A stretch of DNA of 9,922 nt from UBA1672 sp046542355 (GTDB taxonomy: Bacteria; Pseudomonadota; Alphaproteobacteria; Micavibrionales; Micavibrionaceae): NCBI GenBank assembly GCA_046542355.1, contig JBKHBN010000051.1:1-9922 (forward strand), read 5' to 3'. Positions 1-5,612 of this stretch are shown here, piece after piece; positions within the stretch are counted from its first letter, which is position 1; each line of letters begins with the position of its first letter. Under the pieces are notes generated by a model. The model was not told the DNA's origin, did not search any database, and worked only from the letters and a program-made list of their open reading frames with translations. A program made the translations under genes and the position numbers.

Positions 1-54
1 CGTGAAGGCGGCCGCACCGTCGGCGCCGGCGTTGTGACGAAGATTGTAGAGTAA
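1..54 (+). CDS. tuf: Elongation factor Tu, C-terminal end (partial)
   Basis: The window opens inside a reading frame giving REGGRTVGAGVVTKIVE and then TAA. This is the very conserved end of domain 3 of EF-Tu, the GTPase that carries aminoacyl-tRNA to the ribosome. Only the last 17 codons are present; the rest lies upstream of the window. Its codons are richer in GC than the genes that follow, as expected for a highly expressed gene. An intrinsic terminator lies 26 bp after the stop, so tuf ends its own transcript and is not obviously co-transcribed with the downstream genes. Identification rests on 17 residues, but this tail is diagnostic and the nearby secE-nusG pair fits the usual neighbourhood. 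Confidence 0.9.
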   Translation, partial: REGGRTVGAGVVTKIVE

Positions 55-80
55 TCTTACTTTCTTAAAAAAGTTTTCAA

Positions 81-118
81 GAGGTCCCGTGACGATTTGC
101 GCGCGGGGCTTTTTCTTT
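81..118 (+). terminator. Intrinsic terminator after tuf
   Basis: An 8-bp stem pairs GTCCCGTG (84-91) with CGCGGGGC (102-109), using two G-U pairs, around a 10-nt loop. It is followed at once by a run of T broken by a single C (110-118). The position just after the tuf stop fits a rho-independent terminator. Confidence 0.75.
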
Positions 119-145
119 GCCGATGTGTATGCAGGGTGTTATAGT
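117..145 (+). promoter_or_regulatory. Candidate sigma-70 promoter for the secreted-protein gene
   Basis: TTGCCG (117-122) and TATAGT (140-145) are separated by exactly 17 bp, close to the TTGACA/TATAAT consensus. The -35 box starts at the end of the terminator T-tract, so one transcript ends where the next begins. The predicted start of transcription is about 25 bp before the ATG at 177. Seen by motif match only. Confidence 0.5.
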
Positions 146-176
146 GGCGATTGATTAATAGATAGAGAGTTCAGAG

Positions 177-1001
177 ATGTTTGCTCGTTATTTCTTTGTG
201 GTTGTGTTTTTTCTGTTGGTTTTATTTGATGTGCCCCAAGCATTCTCTCAGGCTTATCCTGGAGTGGGTGTAAGGCCGCCTGTTGATCAGAGTGCCAAGA
301 AGGAAAATGAGTTGGGGGCCAACCTTGATTTTTCGTCTGTAGAACTTTCACGGTGGGGTCTAAATATGGACCGCTCGACTAAATCATATGACGGGTTTGC
401 TGCGCGGGCGATGTCAGGAGATGAAAAGGACAGGTTATTTAGTATTGCGTCCTCTTTACGTAATTTATATCCGCAAACGTCTTATTATCAACCTTTTGGG
501 CAGAAGGTGATTGAGCAGATGACGGAATATGCTTATATAGCCGATGTTTCTGATGACCCTGTTGAAGCGAATGAAGCGCTTAAGGAGTATAGAAAGACTC
601 TCTTGTCTCATCTGGCCAACATTAAAGTGGTTGAGTTTGCAATTACGCTTAGTCATGCCAATCGTCGTTACGGAGATGTTATGATTCTGGAAGATGTGCG
701 TAATGCTCTTTTGAAGGTGATAAGAGGATGGAATAAAAGAGGCGATACGGCGGAACGTGCCTATAGGATTGTGACGTATAGCGATGAAACTTATGTTTTA
801 AGTCTTCATAATGTGACAATTGAAAGAAGTGAAATTTTTCAGGTGGGTGATAAATTTTATAATGTTCATGACGTGGTGTTTGAAGATAATGGCAGTCATG
901 GTCGTCTTTATACGGATCTGACCGCCCCTATATATATGTATGAGAAAACACGGGCGTTTAGAGCCAGAGAAAATGAAGCCATGGATTTGCGTAAATATTA
1001 G
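177..1001 (+). CDS. Secreted protein of unknown function
   Basis: I do not recognise a named family with confidence. The 274-residue product starts with a clear signal peptide: a short basic N-terminus (Arg4), a hydrophobic core (residues 5-17) and a likely signal peptidase I site after Ser-Gln-Ala (residue 26), so the mature part should be periplasmic or exported. No other membrane segment is seen. The mature chain is mixed alpha/beta with many aromatic residues: a tyrosine-rich segment at 98-122 (LYPQTSYYQPFG), a helical stretch at 127-185 with His145, His160 and the NRRYGD motif, and a beta-rich C-terminal half (195-256). The tyrosine-rich segment followed by helices faintly recalls DUF4919-type proteins, but this is a weak guess. 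The start follows a weak SD (GAGAG, 165-169). The gene sits alone between two promoters. Confidence 0.78.
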   Translation: MFARYFFVVVFFLLVLFDVPQAFSQAYPGVGVRPPVDQSAKKENELGANLDFSSVELSRWGLNMDRSTKSYDGFAARAMSGDEKDRLFSIASSLRNLYPQTSYYQPFGQKVIEQMTEYAYIADVSDDPVEANEALKEYRKTLLSHLANIKVVEFAITLSHANRRYGDVMILEDVRNALLKVIRGWNKRGDTAERAYRIVTYSDETYVLSLHNVTIERSEIFQVGDKFYNVHDVVFEDNGSHGRLYTDLTAPIYMYEKTRAFRARENEAMDLRKY

Positions 1002-1014
1002 TGCAAGGCAGGGC

Positions 1015-1046
1015 TTGCAAATAGCTTCTTTATATTTTTGTATAAT
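1015..1046 (+). promoter_or_regulatory. Candidate promoter for gcvH
   Basis: A perfect -10 hexamer TATAAT lies at 1041-1046. The best upstream match, TTGCAA (1015-1020), is 20 bp away, longer than the usual 16-18 bp, so the -35 assignment is doubtful. The -10 box is 74 bp before the gcvH start codon. Confidence 0.35.
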
Positions 1047-1120
1047 GTGATTAGTTCGTCTTGTTTATGGCAGTGTAGCTTTTTTGGCTGGTTCGATCAT
1101 TTTTTAAGGATGTTTATGTT

Positions 1121-1498
1121 ATGGCAGTGCTGAAATATACACGGGATCATGAATGTGTTTATGTTGAAGAAGAGATTGTTTTTGTTGGTTTGTCGGCCTA
1201 TGCGCGTGAGGCGCTGGGTGATCTTGTTTTTATCGGGATGCCTGTAGTTGGAAAGCGTTTTGAAACAAGAGATGTTGTTGCCGTGATAGAATCGGTTAAG
1301 ACGGCAGCAGAAGTTTATGCGCCTGTTGCTGGTGAGGTTGTGGCGGTTAACGAAGATATGGTCAAGAGGCTGGAGCTATTGTCTGAGCCTGCATATGAAA
1401 GAGGCTGGATTTTCAAGATCAAGGTTGCAGATCAGTCTGCTTTGGATGATTTGATGGATGAAGAGGCTTATGCACGCTATCTGGAGGAGGTTGATTAA
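1121..1498 (+). CDS. gcvH: Glycine cleavage system H protein (lipoyl carrier), divergent
   Basis: The 125-residue product has the length and layout of GcvH, which carries the aminomethyl group on a lipoyl-lysine between the P, T and L proteins of the glycine cleavage complex in the cytoplasm. The lipoylation motif ESVKTAAEVYAPVAGEV is intact, with Lys60 as the attachment site, and the C-terminal GWIFKIKV segment (95-102) is typical. Differences from usual family members are visible: the conserved His-Glu-Trp near the N-terminus is His-Glu-Cys (residues 10-12), and the usual Val-Asn-(E/D) before the Pro-Tyr motif is Leu-Ser-Glu-Pro-Ala-Tyr (87-92). No gcvT or gcvP is next to it. AAGGA (1106-1110) is 10 nt before the ATG and fixes the start. 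It could be a working H protein for genes elsewhere, or a paralogue used to pass lipoyl groups to other enzymes. Confidence 0.92.
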   Translation: MAVLKYTRDHECVYVEEEIVFVGLSAYAREALGDLVFIGMPVVGKRFETRDVVAVIESVKTAAEVYAPVAGEVVAVNEDMVKRLELLSEPAYERGWIFKIKVADQSALDDLMDEEAYARYLEEVD

Positions 1499-1527
1499 AA
1501 GGCCGGGTGTGGCTTTTAATCTTTTTC
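1493..1527 (+). terminator. Intrinsic terminator overlapping the gcvH stop codon
   Basis: GATTAAAAGGCC (1493-1504) pairs with GGCTTTTAATC (1511-1521), 11 bp with one bulged G, around a 6-nt loop, followed by five T (1522-1526). The left arm contains the TAA stop codon. The A-rich left arm and T-rich right arm mean it could also act on the opposite strand. Confidence 0.7.
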
Positions 1528-1886
1528 GTTTCCCCTGGGGGAGGTGGGTGGTCTTATCTAAGCGGGCGATAACCAGAACCTTTCGTTTCGTTTTGTTAAG
1601 ACTTTGTTTTTAAATTACATATCGTGGATACGGTTCGTTTTGTAATGCTTGTTATGGTTTAGGTTTATTTGCTTTTGTGGTTATTGTGTTTGTTGTTTAT
1701 GCGTAGCGCTGGGTCTGCCTTTTTTGTTATCTTCTGTGATTTTTCTCTGGTCATGCAGGCAAAATTGGTGTAAGAATTTTCTCATCATCCCCGAAATGGT
1801 TAGTGTTTTTAAAGGAGCCGGGTGCTCGAGACGCTAATACTGGGTAACAGGTGCAAAGGAACAGGCATAAGCGAAAGAGGTAAGTC
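1528..1886 (+). other. Long leader / intergenic region before secE, no gene seen
   Basis: About 360 bases hold no convincing gene. The first part (about 1570-1740) is very T-rich on the plus strand; the last 75 bases are purine-rich. Possible but poor promoter matches occur (TTGTTA at 1593-1598, TGGTCA at 1748-1753 with TAAGAA 17 bp later), and none stands out. The only open frame (1649-1837) would encode a Cys/Phe/Leu-rich 62-residue peptide with no SD, probably an artefact of T-richness. The tRNA-Trp gene that often sits between tuf and secE was looked for and is not here. AGAGG at 1876-1880 is the SD of secE. A small GAGC/GCTC hairpin (1815-1827) is the only local structure noted. Confidence 0.6.
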
Positions 1887-2081
1887 ATGGCTAAAAAAAC
1901 CGGACCGGTGGCGTTTTTTAATCAGGTTAAAAGCGAAGCACGGAAAATTACATGGCCCTCTCGTCAGGAAACAATTGTTAGTGTCATTGCAGTTTTTGTG
2001 ATGGTGTTCTTGTTTTCTATATTTCTGTTTGTGGCTGATCAGGTTATGGCATATGTTATCCGTTTAATTATGGGTATTTAG
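1887..2081 (+). CDS. secE: Preprotein translocase subunit SecE
   Basis: SecE is the small essential subunit that clamps SecY in the SecYEG protein-export channel of the inner membrane. The 64-residue product has the usual length of the single-span form. It shows the amphipathic N-terminal helix FFNQVKSEARKITWPSRQE (10-28), with the diagnostic Lys-(I/V)-x-Trp-Pro-(S/T) motif, followed by one membrane span (about 31-58) ending near the C-terminus. SD AGAGG is 6 nt before the ATG. It is followed after 52 bp by nusG in the same direction, the almost universal bacterial pairing, and no terminator lies between them. Confidence 0.97.
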   Translation: MAKKTGPVAFFNQVKSEARKITWPSRQETIVSVIAVFVMVFLFSIFLFVADQVMAYVIRLIMGI

Positions 2082-2133
2082 AGTATTTTTTTAAGGTTTT
2101 TATTTAGATAAGTAGGCGAAAGGATCTTTCCTC

Positions 2134-2667
2134 ATGGCAAAACGTTGGTATGTGTTGCATGTTTATTCCGGTTTTGAGAATAAAGTGGCGGAGTCTATCA
2201 AGGAAAAAGCAGTTAAAAGGGGTTTGGAGGATTGTATTGATGAAATCCTTGTGCCTACAGAAGAGGTGGTCGAGGTGCGTCGCGGGCAGCGCGTTAATTC
2301 CGAGCGTAAATTTTTTCCCGGTTATGTGTTGGCCAAGCTTGACATGAATGATCTGGTTTGGCACTTGATCAAGGATACACCAAAGGTAAGCGGGTTTCTC
2401 GGCGCCGGGGGCAATCGTCCGGTTCCCATTAGCGAGACTGAGGCGCAGCGTATTTTGACACAGGTTCAAGAGGGAATTGATCGTCCGCGTCCTTCTGTGG
2501 TGTATGATATCGGTGAAGAGGTTAAAGTAACGGATGGGCCTTTTGCGTCTTTCAATGGTCTTGTTGAGGAAGTCGATGAGGAAAAAGCCAAGCTTAAAGT
2601 TTCTGTTTCCATTTTCGGGCGTTCTACGCCAGTTGAGCTTGAATATTCCCAGGTTGAGAAGATTTAA
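2134..2667 (+). CDS. nusG: Transcription termination/antitermination protein NusG
   Basis: NusG binds the RNA polymerase clamp, suppresses pausing, and links polymerase to Rho or to the ribosome (S10/NusE). The 177-residue product is full length. The NGN domain (about 4-115) begins with KRWYVLHVYSGFENKV and contains the conserved FFPGYVLAKLDM segment (60-71) and the PKVSGFLG motif (83-90). The KOW domain (about 125-177) shows GEEVKVTDGPFASFNG followed by the beta-strand pattern ending VELEYSQVEKI. SD AAAGGA (2119-2124) is 9 nt before the ATG. In most bacteria rplK and rplA follow; here the next gene is a hydrolase, so the ribosomal protein operon is elsewhere or this cluster has been rearranged. 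Confidence 0.98.
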   Translation: MAKRWYVLHVYSGFENKVAESIKEKAVKRGLEDCIDEILVPTEEVVEVRRGQRVNSERKFFPGYVLAKLDMNDLVWHLIKDTPKVSGFLGAGGNRPVPISETEAQRILTQVQEGIDRPRPSVVYDIGEEVKVTDGPFASFNGLVEEVDEEKAKLKVSVSIFGRSTPVELEYSQVEKI

Positions 2668-2726
2668 AGTCTCGTTTATACGGTTTGGTTTGTTTTTTGG
2701 CTTGTCCTTGAGCGGGAGCTGATGAG

Positions 2727-3440
2727 GTGGGCGATTCTGATCGGAATATTCAAAAAAATCAAAAAGATAAAGTTGTTCTTTTGCATGGTATTGCCAGAAC
2801 GGTGCGCTCTATGCGTCCCATTGAAAATGCGTTGCGCAACATGGGCTATGAGACGCTCTCGATTACCTATGCTTCTCTTCGTAAAAGTATTGATGATATC
2901 GCTGCTTTCTTGCGGGATACTTACCTGACAGGGGATTTTTGGGAAAAAGATCAATATAATGGTCATCAATGTAACAAGGTGCATTTTGTTACCCATTCTA
3001 TGGGCGGGTTGGTTGTGCGGCGTTTTCTTGATCGTTATAAAGCGCATATTCCTGAGGGACGTTTGGGGCGCGTGGTAATGATTGCGCCTCCTAATGGCGG
3101 CAGTGAGGTGTCTGATCTTATTCACAGGTCGCTGCCGTATAAATGGTTTTACGGGCCAGCCGGGCAGGAGCTAACGTCTATAGCGCAATCAAGGAATGAG
3201 GGCGATATATATTATGATCTGGCTGTTATCGCAGGACGGAAAAGCTGTCCTTATATTGTGGCCGGGCTTGTTATTCCAGGAGAGAATGATGGGCGGGTTT
3301 CTGTGGAAAAGACTAAAATAGCGGGGATGCGTGCGCACGTTACAGTTAATTCATCACATACATTCATTATCAGTAACTCCTTGGTGCATAAATATATTTT
3401 AGACTTCTTGAGAGAGGGTGTAATAGGTTCTGGTTTTTAA
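2727..3440 (+). CDS. Alpha/beta-hydrolase, EstA/lipase-like
   Basis: A 237-residue serine hydrolase of the alpha/beta fold, similar to small esterases and lipases of the COG1075 type. Seen in order: the oxyanion strand KVVLLHGIART (15-25), the nucleophile elbow VTHSMGGLVVRRF (88-100) with Ser91 in T-H-S-M-G, the strand VVMIAPPNGGSEVSD (116-130), the acid Asp188 in PGENDGRVSVE, and the base His211 in NSSHTFI. The catalytic triad is therefore complete. No signal peptide is seen, so it is probably cytoplasmic; the substrate is unknown. It starts with GTG at 2727, chosen because GGGAG (2714-2718) lies 8 nt upstream; the ATG at 2722 is in another frame. The 59 bp between nusG and this gene contain no terminator, so read-through from secE-nusG is likely. 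No terminator is obvious after it either. Confidence 0.9.
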   Translation: MGDSDRNIQKNQKDKVVLLHGIARTVRSMRPIENALRNMGYETLSITYASLRKSIDDIAAFLRDTYLTGDFWEKDQYNGHQCNKVHFVTHSMGGLVVRRFLDRYKAHIPEGRLGRVVMIAPPNGGSEVSDLIHRSLPYKWFYGPAGQELTSIAQSRNEGDIYYDLAVIAGRKSCPYIVAGLVIPGENDGRVSVEKTKIAGMRAHVTVNSSHTFIISNSLVHKYILDFLREGVIGSGF

Positions 3441-3510
3441 GATTCTTCTTTTTACTTTGCTGTTTTTATTATAAGTAATTCATATATTGTTTTTATTATT
3501 TATTCGTTGT

Positions 3511-3516
3511 GGTGAT
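3511..3516 (+). promoter_or_regulatory. SD supporting the GTG start at 3521 for the LysR gene
   Basis: GGTGAT matches the extended anti-SD complement (GGAGGTGATC) and ends 4 nt before the GTG at 3521. The earlier in-frame GTG codons at 3509 and 3512 have only T-rich sequence upstream. Confidence 0.4.
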
Positions 3517-3520
3517 AAGA

Positions 3521-4414
3521 GTGTATGATCTGGACACAAGCCTGCTACGTACATTTGTTATTTTGTGTGAGACGAAAAGTTTTACGCGCACGGCTGAGAA
3601 AATTGGGCGCTCGCAATCAGCGGCCAGCATGCAAATTGCCCGGCTGGAAACATTGCTTGGTAGCAAGTTGTTTGAACGTGACAAGCGTAATGTCGTGCTC
3701 ACGGTCAATGGTGAAAAATTGCTTGGTTATGCGCGCCAGATTGTAGGGTTATCAGATGCTTTGATCGCGCGTTTCCGCGAGCCAGATGTTGAAGGGGAGA
3801 TCCGTTTTGGTACTCCGGAGGATTTTGCGACTTTTTATTTGCCGGATATTTTGGCCAGTTTTGCCAAGAGTTACCCGCGCGTTGCGCTTAATGTGAATTG
3901 TGATTTGACACTTTCGCTTATCAAGGGGTTTGAGCAAAACCAATATGATCTTATCGTCATTAAGCAAGAGCCGGGTAACTTGTACGAGGGGGCGCAACCT
4001 TTATGGCGGGAGCGTTTGGTTTGGGTTGGAGCCTCGCAATTTGATAAAACGGCTTGCTTTTCCGATATTGTTCAAAATCATTCACCGTTGCCTCTTATTT
4101 TATCTCCGCCGCCTTGTGTTTACCGCGCGCGGGCAACGCAGGCGCTTGATACTATAGGGGTGGCATGGAAAGAAGCCTACACAAGCCCGTCGGTTGCCGG
4201 AGAAGTTGCCGCCGTGAAAGCAGGGTTGGGGTATGCCGCCTTGCCACGCAAGATGGTGCCCTCTGAGCTTGTGCCGCTGGAGCATGAGCAGGGATGGCCG
4301 GAACTCAAAGATGCTGAAATCTGCTTGCTAGCGCGTGATGGATCCAGTCCAGCTATTGTTGCTCTGTCTGATTATATTCGTCAGCGCATTTCGTTTAATA
4401 AGAAAAACTTATAA
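3521..4414 (+). CDS. LysR-family transcriptional regulator, probable regulator of sbtAB
   Basis: A DNA-binding regulator of about 297 residues, the normal LysR length. The winged helix-turn-helix is at about residues 4-62: DLDTSLLRTFVILCETKSFT opens it, GRSQSAASMQIARLE is the recognition helix region, and LFERDKRNVVLTVNGEKLL is the wing. The remainder is a periplasmic-binding-protein-like effector domain, beginning EGEIRFGTPEDFATFYLPD. The sub-type recalls LrhA-like regulators rather than CbbR or CmpR, so its effector cannot be stated. A GTG start at 3521 is preferred because of the GGTGAT upstream and because LysR proteins usually begin a few residues before the L-x-L-L-R-T-F motif; GTG at 3509 would add four residues. 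It lies just upstream of sbtA in the same direction rather than divergently, with two LysR-type palindromes in the gap. Confidence 0.93.
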   Translation: MYDLDTSLLRTFVILCETKSFTRTAEKIGRSQSAASMQIARLETLLGSKLFERDKRNVVLTVNGEKLLGYARQIVGLSDALIARFREPDVEGEIRFGTPEDFATFYLPDILASFAKSYPRVALNVNCDLTLSLIKGFEQNQYDLIVIKQEPGNLYEGAQPLWRERLVWVGASQFDKTACFSDIVQNHSPLPLILSPPPCVYRARATQALDTIGVAWKEAYTSPSVAGEVAAVKAGLGYAALPRKMVPSELVPLEHEQGWPELKDAEICLLARDGSSPAIVALSDYIRQRISFNKKNL

Positions 4415-4459
4415 CTAAATTTAAATAAATTCATTTTACTTATTATTTATGTTTGTGTC

Positions 4460-4474
4460 ATTGTGCGGCGCAAT
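4460..4474 (+). promoter_or_regulatory. Candidate LysR-type operator, upstream half-site
   Basis: The 15-bp imperfect palindrome ATTGTGCGGCGCAAT has 5'-ATTG and CAAT-3' ends and GC-rich inner arms. T4461 and A4473 are separated by exactly 11 bases, the T-N11-A pattern of LysR-family sites. It directly abuts a second palindrome. Confidence 0.5.
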
Positions 4475-4491
4475 CTTAGCGTGGTGCTAAG
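4475..4491 (+). promoter_or_regulatory. Candidate LysR-type operator, downstream half-site
   Basis: A perfect inverted repeat, CTTAGC (4475-4480) and GCTAAG (4486-4491), around GTGGT. T4477 and A4489 fit T-N11-A, and the core reads TTA-N9-TAA, close to the TTA-N7/8-TAA described for CbbR/CmpR-type regulators. Its centre is 16 bp from that of the preceding palindrome, a spacing suited to two regulator dimers on neighbouring sites. Confidence 0.55.
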
Positions 4492-4558
4492 GATATGAAA
4501 GTAAAAGTTTTTGTGGTTATGGTTACTTTTGTAGAATTTGTTGTTGCAACATAAATTT

Positions 4559-4564
4559 AAGGAG
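4559..4564 (+). promoter_or_regulatory. SD that sets the sbtA start at GTG 4574
   Basis: AAGGAG is the strongest ribosome-binding sequence in this gap. It abuts the in-frame ATG at 4565, too close to serve it, but lies 9 nt before GTG 4574, the ideal distance. Confidence 0.6.
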
Positions 4565-4573
4565 ATGGGTCTA

Positions 4574-5581
4574 GTGGATTTTTTATTTGAATTTTTAATG
4601 CGCCTTGGTTTGCAATTTCAGTCTCCAACGCTTGGTTTTCTGGTTGGTGGTATGGTGATTGCGGCTTCGGGCAGTAATCTTAAAATTCCTAACGGGGTTT
4701 ACCAGTTTATTGTTTTCATGCTTTTGATGAAGATTGGTCTTAAGAGCGGTATTGAAATCAGGCAGGCGGATTTTTCAAGTATATTGCTGCCTGCATTTTT
4801 CGCATCTTTGATCGGTGTTGTTATTGTTCTTATGGGGAGTTTTATTTTCTCTCTTATTCCCAATATCAAGCGTGAGGACGGCATTGCAACTGCCGGATTG
4901 TTCGGCGCGGTCAGTGCGTCTACATTGGCTGCGGCGATGGTGTTGTTGGAGGAAGAGGCAATTTCCTTTGAGGCCTGGGTTCCGGCGCTTTATCCGTTCA
5001 TGGATATTCCAGCTTTGATTCTGGCTATATTGCTGGCCAATATTCATCTTCAAAAACAAAATGAAGGCAAACACAGCAAGGTTGATGTTGGCGGTATTTT
5101 GAAAGAAAGTCTGCAAGGTTCTGCGCTTTCTGCGCTCATTCTTGGTCTGGCTCTGGGTCTTTTGACAAGGCCTGACAGCGTCTTTGACAGTTTTTATGTG
5201 CCTTTGTTTCGCGGGTTTTTGTCTGTCTTGATGCTTGTAATGGGGATGGAGGCTTATTCCCGCCTTAATGAATTGCGGCGCGTGGCGCATTGGTATGCGG
5301 TGTATGCCTTTTTTACGCCGATTATACATGGCCTTATCGCTTTTGGCCTTGGCTACGTTGCTCATATTGCGGTTGGTTTTAGTCCGGGAGGGGTGATTTT
5401 ATTGTCGGTGATTGCGGCGTCGAACTCTGATATTTCCGGCCCGCCGACGTTGCGTGGCGGCATTCCAACGGCCAATCCATCGGCTTATATCGGCTCTTCG
5501 ACCAGTATAGGAACGCCGGTTGCGATCGCAATATGCATTCCTTTGTATATTACGCTGGCGCAAGTTGTTTTTGGTTTATAA
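4574..5581 (+). CDS. sbtA: Sodium-dependent bicarbonate permease SbtA
   Basis: SbtA is an inner-membrane Na+/HCO3- symporter (PF05982), best known from the cyanobacterial CO2-concentrating mechanism. The 335-residue product is hydrophobic, with about ten spans in two repeats. Family signatures are QSPTLGFLVGGMVIAA (16-31), LFGAVSASTLAAAM (109-122), ALYPFMDIPAL (138-148), FRGFLSVLMLVMGMEA (212-227) and the very conserved SNSDISGPPTLRGGIP (283-298), NPSAYIGSST (301-310), GTPVAIAICIP (313-323). The GTG start at 4574 is chosen because AAGGAG lies 9 nt upstream and because VDFLFEFLMR aligns with the MDFLS-type start of known SbtA proteins; a TTG at 4538 would add 12 residues without an SD. The central cytoplasmic linker (about 160-175) is only about 15 residues, far shorter than in Synechocystis. 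sbtB follows after 31 bp. A LysR gene lies upstream. Confidence 0.95.
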   Translation: MDFLFEFLMRLGLQFQSPTLGFLVGGMVIAASGSNLKIPNGVYQFIVFMLLMKIGLKSGIEIRQADFSSILLPAFFASLIGVVIVLMGSFIFSLIPNIKREDGIATAGLFGAVSASTLAAAMVLLEEEAISFEAWVPALYPFMDIPALILAILLANIHLQKQNEGKHSKVDVGGILKESLQGSALSALILGLALGLLTRPDSVFDSFYVPLFRGFLSVLMLVMGMEAYSRLNELRRVAHWYAVYAFFTPIIHGLIAFGLGYVAHIAVGFSPGGVILLSVIAASNSDISGPPTLRGGIPTANPSAYIGSSTSIGTPVAIAICIPLYITLAQVVFGL

Positions 5582-5612
5582 GGTTTGGTTTATAGAGAAA
5601 GGATAAACGGAT

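Noticed and set aside
1649..1837. Short plus-strand frame encoding a Cys/Phe/Leu-rich 62-residue peptide
   Set aside because: No SD, extreme composition explained by the T-rich strand, and no family resemblance; treated as chance.
1499..1886. Possible tRNA-Trp between tuf and secE
   Set aside because: No CCA anticodon loop with matching acceptor and T arms was found on either strand.
2676..3125. Minus-strand frame of 149 codons
   Set aside because: Antisense to the hydrolase gene, which has a complete catalytic triad; no SD or recognisable domain.
3452..3478. Inverted pair TTACTT / AAGTAA before the LysR gene, and a similar AAAGTAA / TTACTTT pair at 4498-4529
   Set aside because: Interesting as a possible shared regulator site, but the spacings differ (15 and 18 bp) and the sequence is AT-rich enough for chance.
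4511..4537. Possible sigma-70 promoter TTGTGG / TAGAAT before sbtA
   Set aside because: The spacer is only 15 bp; suggestive but too weak to list as a feature.
4775..5365. Minus-strand frame of 196 codons
   Set aside because: Lies wholly inside sbtA, whose motifs are unmistakable; the product is basic, Lys/Arg/Gln/His-rich and looks like an antisense shadow.
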